Source: Methanolobus vulcani (GTDB taxonomy: Archaea; Halobacteriota; Methanosarcinia; Methanosarcinales; Methanosarcinaceae). Taken from it: a DNA stretch of 64,000 nucleotides. The notes beneath the pieces were generated by a model that was not told the origin of the DNA, did no database searches, and saw only the letters and a program-made list of their open reading frames with translations. The DNA is taken from contig NZ_VIAQ01000015.1 in the NCBI RefSeq assembly GCF_006546655.1, positions 588,757-652,756 of the forward strand, given 5' to 3'. Of the stretch, positions 39,812 to 48,995 are shown piece by piece (positions within the stretch are counted from its first letter, which is position 1; every line of letters starts with the position of its first letter). The translations under genes were made by a program, and so were the position numbers.

Positions 39812-41314
39812 ATGGTTAAGAAAACAATTCATGAGATCAATAGCAAAATCAGAGATGGAAGTGTCAATGTAGTCACTGCCGAGGAAATGGTTCACATTGT
39901 GGGTGAACTCGGTGCAGAAGGGGCTGCAAAGGAAGTTGATGTTGTAACTACCGGAACTTTTGGTGCAATGTGCTCATCAGGTGTCTGGCTGAACTTCGGA
40001 CACTCGGAACCACCTATTAAGATGCAAAAGGTCTTCCTCAATGATGTGGAAGCATATACCGGTGTTGCGGCAGTTGATGCTTTCATAGGTGCAACACAGG
40101 TTTCTGAGACCCTTGGCATGGATTACGGCGGTGCTCATGTAATTGAAGACCTGATAAGAGGAAAATCCGTACATCTTCATGCAACGTCCCACGGAACGGA
40201 CTGTTATCCGAGGAAGGTTCTTGATACGACACTTTCTCTTAATGACATGAACCAGGCCATCATGATTAACCCTCGCAATGCATATCAAAAATATAATGCT
40301 GCTACAAACAGTACCCGGAGCACGGTTCATACTTATATGGGATCATTACTTCCGTCCTTTGGAAACGTCACATACTCTGGAGCTGGCGTTCTTTCACCAT
40401 TATCAAATGATCCTGATTACATGACCATCGGTACTGGCACAAGAATATTCCTCGGAGGCGCTCAGGGTTATATAGTCGGGGAAGGAACACAACATTCTTC
40501 CGGCGGAGGTTTTGGTACTCTGATGGTTCAGGGCGACCTCAAGAATATGAGCACGGATTATATCAGGGCTGCAAATTTTACAGGTTATGGCACTTCACTT
40601 TATGTTGGAATGGGTGTTCCAATTCCTATACTGAATGAGCAGATAGCCCAGGCAACTGCGGTAAGTGATGCAGGCGTGACTACCCAGATACTGGATTATG
40701 GTATTCCAAGCAGGGACCGACCGGCAATACGTGATGTAACGTATGAGGAACTTCGCAGTGGCTTTGTGGATATTAATGGCAAGGAAGTCCCGACTTCTTC
40801 ACTTTCAAGTTTCAAGAAATCCAGAACTATTGCAAATGAACTGAAGGACTGGATAACCAGAGGTGAGTTCTTTGTATCTATGCCTGTTGAGAGACTGCCA
40901 AAGGATGTCTCGGCAAAACCAATGAAGCAAACTGAAGGTATCGCTGTCGTTTCCGATATTATGGCTGTTAGTGTGGTGACCATAAACAAGGATGCCAGTG
41001 TGTATGACGCAGCAAAGATTATACAGGATACTTCATTTAACCATCTGCCTGTGCTGAATGACGACAAGACTCTGGCAGGAATAATTACTGCGTGGGACAT
41101 CGCAAAGGCAGTTTCTCTCAATAAGTTCGATCTTGTGGAAGATATAATGACACGTAAGGTAATAACTGCAAATGCGGATGAACAGGTGGCAGTAGTGGCA
41201 AGAAGGCTTGACCTGAATGAGGTATCTGCAATGCCGGTACTTAATAAAGACAGGCATATCATAGGTATGATTACCAGTGATGATATCAGCAAACTGTATG
41301 CCAGGAGGTCATAA
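39812..41314 (+). CDS. L-aspartate semialdehyde sulfurtransferase / homocysteine biosynthesis protein with two CBS domains (COG1900, MA1821 type)
   Basis: 500 residues. The amino-terminal 370 residues are the DUF39/HcyBio domain, with Cys 54 (GAMCSSGVW) and Cys 131 (HGTDCYPR) at the positions I recall as important in Methanosarcina MA1821. Two CBS modules follow (about 385-440 and 447-500, MAVSVVTINKDASVYDAAKI, MTRKVITANADEQVAVVARR) and probably sense adenosyl ligands. Known role in methanogens: with the downstream ferredoxin-like partner it turns aspartate semialdehyde and sulfide into homocysteine. It is followed 2 nt later by that partner. Confidence 0.9.
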   Translation: MVKKTIHEINSKIRDGSVNVVTAEEMVHIVGELGAEGAAKEVDVVTTGTFGAMCSSGVWLNFGHSEPPIKMQKVFLNDVEAYTGVAAVDAFIGATQVSETLGMDYGGAHVIEDLIRGKSVHLHATSHGTDCYPRKVLDTTLSLNDMNQAIMINPRNAYQKYNAATNSTRSTVHTYMGSLLPSFGNVTYSGAGVLSPLSNDPDYMTIGTGTRIFLGGAQGYIVGEGTQHSSGGGFGTLMVQGDLKNMSTDYIRAANFTGYGTSLYVGMGVPIPILNEQIAQATAVSDAGVTTQILDYGIPSRDRPAIRDVTYEELRSGFVDINGKEVPTSSLSSFKKSRTIANELKDWITRGEFFVSMPVERLPKDVSAKPMKQTEGIAVVSDIMAVSVVTINKDASVYDAAKIIQDTSFNHLPVLNDDKTLAGIITAWDIAKAVSLNKFDLVEDIMTRKVITANADEQVAVVARRLDLNEVSAMPVLNKDRHIIGMITSDDISKLYARRS

Positions 41315-41316
41315 AT

Positions 41317-41709
41317 TTGAAGATCAAGATCAGTATTTCAAGTGATATTCTCACAAAACCAATCATGGCAGAAGCAATACTGGAGACTGGTGTATTGCTG
41401 AATATTTCTCAGGCGCACTTTGACCGTTCCCATGGGGAAGTTATTGCAGACGTTGAATCCGGCAAATTCGATGTAATGTGCAAGGCATTGACTAACAAGG
41501 GTGCAGTGGTCACAAAACTGAATATACCTATCAAATGGGATGAAAATGAATGTGTTGAGTGCGGTGCCTGTGTTTCAGTTTGTCCAACCAAGGTGTTCTC
41601 AATAGCTGAGGATTTCAGCCTGGATGTGGATGACACAAAATGTATACAATGTGGAACATGTGTGGACATGTGCCCCCACAACGCGTTATCACTTGGAAAC
41701 AACAAGTGA
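41317..41709 (+). CDS. NIL domain / 2[4Fe-4S] ferredoxin partner of homocysteine synthesis (MA1822 type)
   Basis: 130 residues. The NIL domain (about 1-75) precedes two classic [4Fe-4S] motifs, CVECGACVSVCP and CIQCGTCVDMCP. It starts 2 nt after the upstream stop codon with a TTG and the GGAGG of that gene's end as ribosome-binding site. Family knowledge: together with the COG1900 protein it forms the sulfide-dependent homocysteine system, where its clusters supply electrons. The small spacing fixes them as one operon. Confidence 0.92.
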   Translation: MKIKISISSDILTKPIMAEAILETGVLLNISQAHFDRSHGEVIADVESGKFDVMCKALTNKGAVVTKLNIPIKWDENECVECGACVSVCPTKVFSIAEDFSLDVDDTKCIQCGTCVDMCPHNALSLGNNK

Positions 41710-41747
41710 TACTTTCTTCTTTTTAATTCTTTATCCGGGCGAATAAT

Positions 41748-42461
41748 ATGAAAGAGTATTTCAGGCTGAAGGAAACCATTGTAACGATCCTGGCAGACTC
41801 TGAAGTCTATATTGAAATTGCCCGGGAGTCAATCAGGACAAACCGCAGGGAACTTGAGTCATATATTGCTTATGATCCTTTTTTTCAGAGTACCCTTGAA
41901 CCTTATGATTGCAATGGTGATTTTCCGGAGGTTGTCAGGAGAATGATAAATGCCGGAAATGCCATGGGAATCGGGCCAATGAGTGCTGTGGCAGGTACGA
42001 TCTCTGCTCTTGCAGTGGAAGCAATGGCAGATGCAGGTGCGGAATTTGCGATTGTTGATAACGGCGGTGATATTGCTATTATTAATGACAGGCCGGTGCT
42101 TATGGGGATTTATGCGGGCAATTCACCACTCAAGAATCTTGGTTTTGTAATGGAACCTCGAGCTTCTATCACAGGCGTTTGTACGTCATCAGGTAGTGTA
42201 GGTCCTTCTATCAGTTTTGGAATGGCGGATGCTGCGGTTGTATTTTCGGATAATGTCTCTCTAGCAGATGCTGCGGCAACAGCTCTTGGAAATGCAACTG
42301 ACGTAGGAAGGAATGCAGTTGAATGTTCCTTTGATGCTGTAAAAAATGTTGAAGGAATAAAAGGGGCCATTGTAATTCAGGGCGAGTTCATGGGTTTCTG
42401 GGGAGATGTGCCTGATATCCGGAGAGCCGATGTAAAATATGAATGCATCACCAAAGGCTAA
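41748..42461 (+). CDS. UPF0280 / COG2122 protein, sulfide assimilation factor (MA1715 type)
   Basis: 237 residues, related in fold to Apb[19 protein letters not shown] and [12 protein letters not shown] are the UPF0280 signatures, with [18 protein letters not shown] downstream. From memory, the Methanosarcina acetivorans MA1715 protein of this family is needed for efficient sulfide assimilation to homocysteine. Its place 38 bp after the NIL/ferredoxin gene links it physically to the same pathway. The enzymatic step is not settled. Confidence 0.82.
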   Translation: MKEYFRLKETIVTILADSEVYIEIARESIRTNRRELESYIAYDPFFQSTLEPYDCNGDFPEVVRRMINAGNAMGIGPMSAVAGTISALAVEAMADAGAEFAIVDNGGDIAIINDRPVLMGIYAGNSPLKNLGFVMEPRASITGVCTSSGSVGPSISFGMADAAVVFSDNVSLADAAATALGNATDVGRNAVECSFDAVKNVEGIKGAIVIQGEFMGFWGDVPDIRRADVKYECITKG

Positions 42462-42623
42462 GATTCGTTTATCTTTATTCAGAGCTCCCGGTCATAAAAT
42501 CTACTTCTATTTTTTCTTTTTTAAACTCAGGTATCCTTAAATAGAATAAGCAAAGAAATTTTTAATGGAAAACGGGGTAGAACCGATTATTCTGGTTCTA
42601 ATTTATTTCTAAGGGGGAAAAAT

Positions 42624-43544
42624 ATGGCAGCATCGCCAATAATGAATAGTGTCTACACTATGTTAGACAAAATGATAGCTTTCCTTCCTACTTTAATAGC
42701 CGTAGTAGTGCTTTTAATAGTTGGAATGGTAGCAGGAAAGGCATTAGGTAAAATAGGCTCTAAGCTACTCGATAAGATTGGACTCGATGACCTGATAGAC
42801 AAAACATCCATAGGGAAGATGATTGAGAGAACAAATATTACTACAGTAGAATTTTTCGATGGCGTAATTAGATGGTTCGTTTATTTTGTTTTTGCTGTAA
42901 TAATTATTGATCTTCTCAATGTGCAGATAGTTGCGGACTTTATCACGCAGATAATTTTGTACATACCGATTATACTCTCTGCGGTAGTAGTACTGATTAT
43001 TGGACTTCTGGTAGTTGATTTCCTTGCAAATCTTGTGGAGAACATCCTCATAGCGGCGGGACTTGACGAACAGATAGCCAAAACAAGCCTTGGAAGTGCC
43101 ATGGGCGCCAGTGGTTTAAAAGGTTCAAAGCTCATTTCCCTGATTATCCAGGTTTTTGGTTATCTGTTATTTATAATGGCAGCCCTGAACATACTCAAAC
43201 TTGATATAATAGCAGAAGTGGTAGCCGCTATTTTGGCATATATTCCAAATCTCTTCGCAGGTCTTCTTATCCTGTTAATAGGATTACTGTGCATTGATCT
43301 GTTTGCGGATTACATAAACAGTCTTCTTGAGAATATGGACGTGCAGGGTACGAATATATGGATTCCTGCTCTAAGGGGTTTCCTTGCTTTCGTTGTAATT
43401 CTCCTGGCACTGGATGCAATGCTAATTGATACAAGTATATTCTATATACTCATTGGACCACTTTCATGGGGTATTGCAGTTGTGGTTGCTTTCAAATGGG
43501 GAATAAAGGATGCACTTGTTGAGTATGCAAAAGCAAAGAAATGA
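42624..43544 (+). CDS. TM-helix repeat membrane protein (mechanosensitive channel-related)
   Basis: 306 residues with six or more hydrophobic helices arranged as repeated units of the conserved TM-helix type: LPTLIAVVVLLIVGMVAGKALG near 19-40, IPIILSAVVVLIIGLLVVDF near 115-135, IPNLFAGLLILLIGLLCIDL near 210-230. Each is followed by an amphipathic Gly-rich segment. Similar repeats occur at the amino end of some MscS-type channels, but the MscS beta domain is missing here. AAGGGGGAAAA precedes the ATG. Function in osmotic response is an inference. Confidence 0.75.
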   Translation: MAASPIMNSVYTMLDKMIAFLPTLIAVVVLLIVGMVAGKALGKIGSKLLDKIGLDDLIDKTSIGKMIERTNITTVEFFDGVIRWFVYFVFAVIIIDLLNVQIVADFITQIILYIPIILSAVVVLIIGLLVVDFLANLVENILIAAGLDEQIAKTSLGSAMGASGLKGSKLISLIIQVFGYLLFIMAALNILKLDIIAEVVAAILAYIPNLFAGLLILLIGLLCIDLFADYINSLLENMDVQGTNIWIPALRGFLAFVVILLALDAMLIDTSIFYILIGPLSWGIAVVVAFKWGIKDALVEYAKAKK

Positions 43545-43580
43545 TCTTCTAAGTCTTATGCCAGAAATGTAGATACTGGT

Positions 43581-43615
43581 GCTGGCATTTTGTGCCAGCG
43601 TTTATTTAATTATAT
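43581..43615 (+). terminator. Hairpin plus T-rich terminator
   Basis: Perfect 7-bp inverted repeat GCTGGCA / TGCCAGC (43581-43587 and 43593-43599) with a 5-nt loop, followed by GTTTATTTAATTATATTTTT. It lies 37 bp after the TM-helix protein gene and resembles a bacterial-type intrinsic terminator, less usual in archaea. Confidence 0.65.
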
Positions 43616-43675
43616 TTTTCGGAACAAAAATCTTTTATTGTTCCGCTCCAATCCTGAATCTGTTTATTTTCCTTA

Positions 43676-44854
43676 ATGCGTACACAGTTTGCGCGGACGA
43701 TGAGTAACATGTTATCCGAAAAAGTTGCAAACATTCCTCCATTTTATGTTATGGAGGTACTGGAAAGGGCACAACAGCTTGAAGAAGAAGGCAGAGACAT
43801 AATCCACCTTGAGATAGGTGAACCTGATTTTCCAACCGCTTCGCATATTTGCGATGCTGCAAAGGTTGCAATGTGTGCAGGTAATACAAAATACACTCAC
43901 AGCCAGGGACTTATAGAACTGCGGCAGGCCATTGCAAAGAGCTATAAGGACAAGTTTAATGTGGATATTGATGCCACCCAGATTATTGTAACTTCAGGTA
44001 CAAGTCCAGCAATGCTATTGCTTTTCCTGGCGCTCATCGACCAGGGTGATGAGATCATCATGTCAAATCCTCATTATGCATGTTACCCGAATTTTGTGAC
44101 AATTGCCGGTGGGGTGCCGGATTTCATCTATACGAATGAGGATAACGGTTTCATGTTACAGCCGGATGAACTTGCCGCACATATCAATCCTAAAACAAAG
44201 GCAATTCTTATCAATTCACCATCCAACCCGACAGGGCAGGTCTTGCCCGCAGAAACTCTGAAGGGAATTGCACAGGTTGCAGGTGATGTGCCAATCATAT
44301 CCGATGAGATATATCAGGGACTTGTCTATGAGGGTGAAGACCATACTATATTAGAGTACACGGAAAATGCATTTATTCTCAACGGTTTCTCAAAACTCTA
44401 TGCTATGACTGGCTGGCGGCTTGGCTATCTGATTTCTCCGAAACAGTATGTCAGGACTCTGCAAAAGGTGCAGCAGAATCTTTTCATTTCTACAAATGCT
44501 TTTGTCCAGTATGCAGGGGTTGCTGCTCTTGAAGGACCACAGGAGCAGACACAGGAAATGCTGAAGATATATAATGAGAGACGGCTCTACCTAATTAAGA
44601 GGCTCAGGGATATTGGCTTTGATATAAAGGTCGAACCCAAGGGTGCTTACTATATTCTTGCAGATGCCCGTAAGTTTGGTGAGGATTCACTTGCACTTAG
44701 CAGGCAGATCCTAGAAGATATAGGGGTTGCAGTCACTCCCGGAATTGATTTTGGTCAAGGTGGCGAAGGTCATTTGCGCTTTTCCTATGCTAACAGTCTT
44801 GAGAATATAAAAGAAGGCATGGACAGGCTGGAGAGGTACCTGAATAGGGAATGA
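43676..44854 (+). CDS. Class I/II PLP-dependent aminotransferase
   Basis: 392 residues, fold type I. The PLP lysine lies in NGFSKLYAMTGWRLGY (about residue 242). NSPSNPTGQVL carries the conserved Asn, ISDEIYQGLVY the Asp/Tyr pair, and the C-terminal Arg that binds substrate carboxylate is in HLRFSYANS. Similar to aspartate/alanine/branched-chain aminotransferases; substrate not decidable. In-frame ATGs at 43700 and 43709 are alternative starts, as typical members begin near LSEKVANIPPF. Confidence 0.9.
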   Translation: MRTQFARTMSNMLSEKVANIPPFYVMEVLERAQQLEEEGRDIIHLEIGEPDFPTASHICDAAKVAMCAGNTKYTHSQGLIELRQAIAKSYKDKFNVDIDATQIIVTSGTSPAMLLLFLALIDQGDEIIMSNPHYACYPNFVTIAGGVPDFIYTNEDNGFMLQPDELAAHINPKTKAILINSPSNPTGQVLPAETLKGIAQVAGDVPIISDEIYQGLVYEGEDHTILEYTENAFILNGFSKLYAMTGWRLGYLISPKQYVRTLQKVQQNLFISTNAFVQYAGVAALEGPQEQTQEMLKIYNERRLYLIKRLRDIGFDIKVEPKGAYYILADARKFGEDSLALSRQILEDIGVAVTPGIDFGQGGEGHLRFSYANSLENIKEGMDRLERYLNRE

Positions 44855-44910
44855 GGTAAATCGATCTTTATTCTGCATTTCATCCAATACTCATTTACTT
44901 ATTTTTATAT

Positions 44911-44940
44911 TACCTATTTTTTGTAGGTAAAATTGGTAAA
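44911..44940. promoter_or_regulatory. Candidate metal-repressor operator upstream of dtxR-like gene
   Basis: TACCTA (44911-44916) and TAGGTA (44924-44929) form a perfect 6-bp inverted repeat with 7-bp spacer. The word TAGGTAA recurs before feoA (45663-45669). Close by, GGTAAA (44935) and TTTACC (45005) form a wider inverted pair. Placement before the repressor gene and feoA fits autoregulation by a DtxR-type protein, unproven. Confidence 0.4.
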
Positions 44941-45035
44941 CTTAAAATAGTACTAGTAGTATACAAAAGTATAGCCTACAATTATTAGATTGATAGGCAA
45001 CCTGTTTACCAAATCCATTAAAGGTAGTTTTTGAA

Positions 45036-45524
45036 ATGACAACTGAGAGAACCGAAGATTATCTGAAGGTCATCGAAAAGATAATCGAAAGAAAAGGCTA
45101 TGCACAGGTCAAGGATGTTTCAAGGGAGCTTGAGATAAGTTCTCCAAGTGTCACAGGAATGTTCAAGAAGCTTACCAAGATGGGTTACATTAATTATGAG
45201 AAATATGGTGGTGTCACGCTCACTCCTGAAGGAGAAAAAATAGCAAAGTGTACCATGGAAAAGCACGGTGTAATTAAGGATTTCTTACTAATACTTGGTC
45301 TTGATAAGGATATTGCAGATCAGGATGCCTGTAAAATAGAACATGTGTTGGCACCGGAGACTTTTGAAACACTCACAAAGTTCGTTGAGTTTATGAATAT
45401 GAAGGATGAGTGGCCATACTGGCTGGATCATTTCAATTACTATTGTGAAACAGGTGAATATATAGATTGCAAACCGTCTGCAAAGGACACATGTCCGATT
45501 CATGGTAAAAATCATAACAAGTAG
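45036..45524 (+). CDS. DtxR/MntR family metal-dependent transcriptional regulator
   Basis: 162 residues. Winged helix at the amino end (EDYLKVIEKIIERKGYAQVK, then DVSRELEISSPSVTGMFKKL) is the DtxR DNA-binding signature. The dimerisation domain has metal-ligand candidates in KIEHVLAPETFE (the HxxxxE/H pattern) and the region ends with unusual CKPSAKDTCPIHGKNH, a Cys/His tail that could bind metal. No SH3-like third domain. It probably represses iron uptake when Fe2+ is bound: feoA and feoB follow on the same strand. Confidence 0.9.
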   Translation: MTTERTEDYLKVIEKIIERKGYAQVKDVSRELEISSPSVTGMFKKLTKMGYINYEKYGGVTLTPEGEKIAKCTMEKHGVIKDFLLILGLDKDIADQDACKIEHVLAPETFETLTKFVEFMNMKDEWPYWLDHFNYYCETGEYIDCKPSAKDTCPIHGKNHNK

Positions 45525-45662
45525 AAGCTTTTGTAGATTATTATTGAAATTACCTTAGTTTCACTCTCTTTGACTTTCTTTTTTATTATAGTTCTCAACT
45601 TGTTCCTAATAGGCATAATTGTAAATGCAAAGTACTTTTGTTTTTTGTATACTGAAATAAAT

Positions 45663-45682
45663 TAGGTAAGGCGAAATTGCTA
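45663..45682 (+). promoter_or_regulatory. Candidate operator before feoA
   Basis: TAGGTAAGGCGAAATTGC, preceded by AAAT, shares TAGGTAA with the site upstream of the repressor gene and lies downstream of a TATA-like TTTGTATACTG (about 45643), where a bound repressor would block polymerase. Confidence 0.35.
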
Positions 45683-45730
45683 TATACAAAAAACTGGTTA
45701 GAGCTACCATCAAAAAGGACAGGGAATTAC

Positions 45731-45973
45731 TTGAACGAAGATCAGGAGACTACGCTGGATACGCTAAAACCCGGAGAGAAAGCCAGTATAAGAAAAGTGC
45801 GGGTCAAAGGTACTGCAAGGCGAAAACTCATGGATATGGGAATGGTTGCAGGAACTGAGATCGAACTTGTAAGGAATGCTCCACTTGGAGACCCTATGGA
45901 TTACAACATAAAGGGTTACCACCTGTCTATCCGTAAAGAAGAAGCAAAACAGATATTTATTACCAAGCTCTGA
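45731..45973 (+). CDS. feoA: Ferrous iron transport protein A
   Basis: About 80 residues, SH3-like. LKPGEKASIRKVRVKGTARR and KLMDMGMVAGTEIELVRNAP are the FeoA signature; the protein acts on FeoB at the membrane. TTG 45731 is preferred because GGACAGGGA lies 6 nt upstream and the size then matches the family. An upstream TTG at 45677 would add 18 atypical residues and overlap the candidate operator. feoB follows 78 bp later. Confidence 0.92.
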   Translation: MNEDQETTLDTLKPGEKASIRKVRVKGTARRKLMDMGMVAGTEIELVRNAPLGDPMDYNIKGYHLSIRKEEAKQIFITKL

Positions 45974-46051
45974 ACGGACTATTTTCCAAACCTTTTAGAT
46001 GTTTTGTGTCCATTATTGTAATTATAGTATAACTGTTCCTGAGGATAATTC

Positions 46052-48049
46052 ATGGAAGCCGGGAAAATAAAGATAGCATTAACAGGAAACCCTAATGTAG
46101 GTAAGACCACGCTTTTTAATGCGCTGACAGGTTCCAGGCAACATGTAGGCAACTGGCCTGGCGTCACCGTAGAAAAGAAGAGCGGCAGCGTTTCATACAA
46201 AGAGTATGACATTGAGGTCATAGACCTGCCGGGTACTTACAGTCTTACTGCATATTCCATGGATGAGATAGTTGCCCGCGATTTTATCATTGAGGAGAAG
46301 CCGGATATTGTCATTCAGGTAGTTGATGCATCCAATCTCGAAAGGAACCTCTATCTTACAACCCAGCTCATGGAGCTTGGTTCTAAGATACTTATTGTGC
46401 TCAACATGTGTGATATTGCAGAGGAAAGAGGCGACCGTATCTATATCGATAAGATGCAAGAGCTTCTTGCAACTCCTGTGATAAGGACTGTTGCCAGCCA
46501 GAAGGAAGGAATTTGCGACCTGCTGGATAAGGTCATTGAACAAAAAGAGGTTCAACAACACCATGGGCATGAGATCGGTTATGGTACTGAGATCGAGGAC
46601 AGGATTCTTGAGATTGAGAAAGTGCTTGCAGAGGATGAGACTCGTGACACCAGGTATCCTCTCAGATGGATAAGTATACGCCTTCTTGAAGGCGACAGCA
46701 ATGTCCGGGAGAAGATCTCAAAAAGCCCTGTTTATGACCGGGTGATTCAGATAATAGATTCTATTGACCAGGAAGAATATGAAGCTGAGATAGCTGACAA
46801 ACGTTATCTTGCAATTAATACTGTTTTTCCTCAGATGTGCACCCGGGCCAACGGCAAGCTAACAAAATCAGATATGATTGACAGGGTGCTTACTAACAAG
46901 TACCTTGGTATTCCTATATTCTTAGCACTTATGTGGGGTGCATTCGAGCTGACATTCGCTTTTGCAACCCCTTTTATGGATATGATCGACCTTTCTGCAA
47001 CATGGTTTGCAGAGTACGTATCATCCAGCCTGCAGCCTGCTTGGCTTGCATCCCTTGTTGGTGACGGTATCATCGGCGGTGTGGGTGCAGTGCTTGTATT
47101 TGTGCCTAACATTTTCATATTGTTCTTCCTGCTGTCACTGCTGGAAGGAAGCGGTTATCTCGCAAGAGCCGCGTTCATCATGGACAAGCTCATGTATAAG
47201 ATAGGCATGCACGGCAAGTCATTCATCCCTATGCTCATGGGATTTGGTTGTAATGTGCCTGCTATTATGGCTGCAAGAAGCATAGAGGATGAAAAGGACA
47301 GGCTTATTACTATATTAGTAGTGCCATTTGTTTCATGCGGGGCCAGATTACCTATATATGTATTGTTTGCAGGAACTTTCTTTGGCAGACAAGCAGGAAC
47401 CGTAATATTTGGAATGTATGTTCTGGGAATTATTATTGCTATAATATCTGCAAAACTGCTCAGGGCAACTGTCGTCAAAGGTAAACCCGCACCGTTTATC
47501 ATGGAGCTTCCACCCTACAGGGTTCCCACTCTTAAGACCAGTCTTATTCACATGTGGGACAATGGTTTCATGTACATCAAGAAAGCCGGTACTATTATAT
47601 TAGTAGGTGTAGTGGTTATCTGGGTACTTGCATCCTTTCCGTGGGGTGTGCAGTATGGAAGCGAGGATAGTTATGTAGGTTCCCTTGGTCATGCAGTGGC
47701 GCCTCTGCTAAAACCGCTTGGTTTTGACTGGAAGATTTCAGTTGCTTTGATATTCGGACTTGTTGCCAAGGAGATCGTTGTTGCTTCAATGGGTGTTCTT
47801 TACGGGGCAGGTGAGAGTTCGGATGTCCTGAGTGACAGGCTGATCGCAGATTCCGGCATGACTGCACTTACATCACTTAGCCTCATGGCTTTCAGTTTGC
47901 TTTACATGCCTTGTGTGGCAACAGTGGGAGTTATCAGGAAAGAGACCGGTTCCTGGAAATGGGCCGTGTTTGCAATATTTTATGGAATCATTGTGGCATG
48001 GATCACGGCATTTGTAATATATCAGGGAGGTGTTCTGCTTGGATATTAG
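46052..48049 (+). CDS. feoB: Ferrous iron transport protein B
   Basis: 665 residues. An amino-terminal G domain (GNPNVGKTT at 12-20, DLPGTYSL, NMCD) is followed by a GDI helical region and a membrane domain of about eight helices with the paired Gate motifs (FIPMLMGFGCNVPAIMA and, later, YMPCVATVG). It imports Fe2+ through the cytoplasmic membrane. GAGGATAATTC precedes the ATG. The end overlaps the start of the next gene by 11 nt. All G motifs appear intact. Confidence 0.97.
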   Translation: MEAGKIKIALTGNPNVGKTTLFNALTGSRQHVGNWPGVTVEKKSGSVSYKEYDIEVIDLPGTYSLTAYSMDEIVARDFIIEEKPDIVIQVVDASNLERNLYLTTQLMELGSKILIVLNMCDIAEERGDRIYIDKMQELLATPVIRTVASQKEGICDLLDKVIEQKEVQQHHGHEIGYGTEIEDRILEIEKVLAEDETRDTRYPLRWISIRLLEGDSNVREKISKSPVYDRVIQIIDSIDQEEYEAEIADKRYLAINTVFPQMCTRANGKLTKSDMIDRVLTNKYLGIPIFLALMWGAFELTFAFATPFMDMIDLSATWFAEYVSSSLQPAWLASLVGDGIIGGVGAVLVFVPNIFILFFLLSLLEGSGYLARAAFIMDKLMYKIGMHGKSFIPMLMGFGCNVPAIMAARSIEDEKDRLITILVVPFVSCGARLPIYVLFAGTFFGRQAGTVIFGMYVLGIIIAIISAKLLRATVVKGKPAPFIMELPPYRVPTLKTSLIHMWDNGFMYIKKAGTIILVGVVVIWVLASFPWGVQYGSEDSYVGSLGHAVAPLLKPLGFDWKISVALIFGLVAKEIVVASMGVLYGAGESSDVLSDRLIADSGMTALTSLSLMAFSLLYMPCVATVGVIRKETGSWKWAVFAIFYGIIVAWITAFVIYQGGVLLGY

Positions 48050-48548
48050 TGGAACTGTAGATGAGAAACCGGATACAAGGTTACCTATGATCTTTTCATT
48101 GATATGCGGTTTTTTATATGTTATACTGGGGCTGCTTCAGATGGTAGCTGGAGCAGGCAGGATATTAATAGGAACTGATTTTGTTATGCCTCTTTCCGGT
48201 ATTCTTTTTGTTCCTGCAGATGTCATAGGGTCTTTTGTCCTGTTACTCATTGGTACTGTGTTTCTTTACGGTGTCATGGAAATGCGTTCAGGTACTTATG
48301 AGGGTATATCTTATGCCTATGTGGGAATTCTTCTTGCGCTAATATTTGCAGTTATATACTTGCTTGTAAGTACAGGTAATATGCTTGAAGCTTATCTTCT
48401 TGGGAATGAGGAGTTTGCAGACTGGACACTTCTCAGTGATATGAAGCCTGGTATTTATCTTGCAATTCTTCCCCTTTTTGCTTATATAAAATGGAAGGAT
48501 TTTTTTGAACCAACCACTGAAGCCAGTTTCAGGATGGATTTAAAATGA
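48039..48548 (+). CDS. Small membrane protein of the feo operon, function unknown
   Basis: About 169 residues with four to five hydrophobic helices (about 14-36, 45-75, 83-110, 130-145). TTG 48039 is chosen as GGAGGT lies 7 nt upstream inside the feoB end. There are no recognised motifs. The overlap with feoB and with the following FeoC-like gene (4-nt ATGA) makes it part of one transcript, so a role in iron transport or its control is inferred. I do not recognise the family. Confidence 0.7.
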   Translation: MDISGTVDEKPDTRLPMIFSLICGFLYVILGLLQMVAGAGRILIGTDFVMPLSGILFVPADVIGSFVLLLIGTVFLYGVMEMRSGTYEGISYAYVGILLALIFAVIYLLVSTGNMLEAYLLGNEEFADWTLLSDMKPGIYLAILPLFAYIKWKDFFEPTTEASFRMDLK

Positions 48549-48817
48549 TCAAAGAAACGCTGAAGGTCCTGTTTATTGACAATTGTACGCTGCAGGAAGC
48601 TGCAGACAAGCTTGGTGTAACGCAGAATGATATCAGGGACCGGCTTATTATGTTACAGCATATGGGATATGTGCGTGAAATATGTAATAACTCAAGTCCA
48701 AAGTCATCTGCGTGCTGTTCATGTACTGCGGCATCTTCGTGTTCAGGTAATACTGGTATTTCCAGTTCAAAGGCATATCAGTTGACCGAAAAAGGTGAAA
48801 GGATATGCCGCAATTAA
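48545..48817 (+). CDS. FeoC-like winged-helix protein with Cys cluster
   Basis: 90 residues. The amino half is a helix-turn-helix (CTLQEAADKLGVTQNDIRDR). The middle has a dense group of five cysteines, ACCSCTAASSC, with a sixth upstream in REICNN, and the end returns to a wing (AYQLTEKGERICRN). The layout matches bacterial FeoC: HTH plus a Cys-rich loop able to hold an iron-sulfur cluster. It begins within the stop of the preceding gene. Likely an iron or oxygen sensor for FeoB, an inference. Confidence 0.7.
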   Translation: MIKETLKVLFIDNCTLQEAADKLGVTQNDIRDRLIMLQHMGYVREICNNSSPKSSACCSCTAASSCSGNTGISSSKAYQLTEKGERICRN

Positions 48818-48995
48818 TAAAACAATATAATTAGTTCTTCCTGTTTTTGAAGTGTTTATAGAAATATGATCAGTGGATTTTTTCATCATCTTTATTTATT
48901 CAGACAGCTGAATACGTCACAGTACTGTTGTATTATGACGGTTTTATGATGTACTTCAATCAGTTTAAATAATGACAAACAGACACAAAAATACC

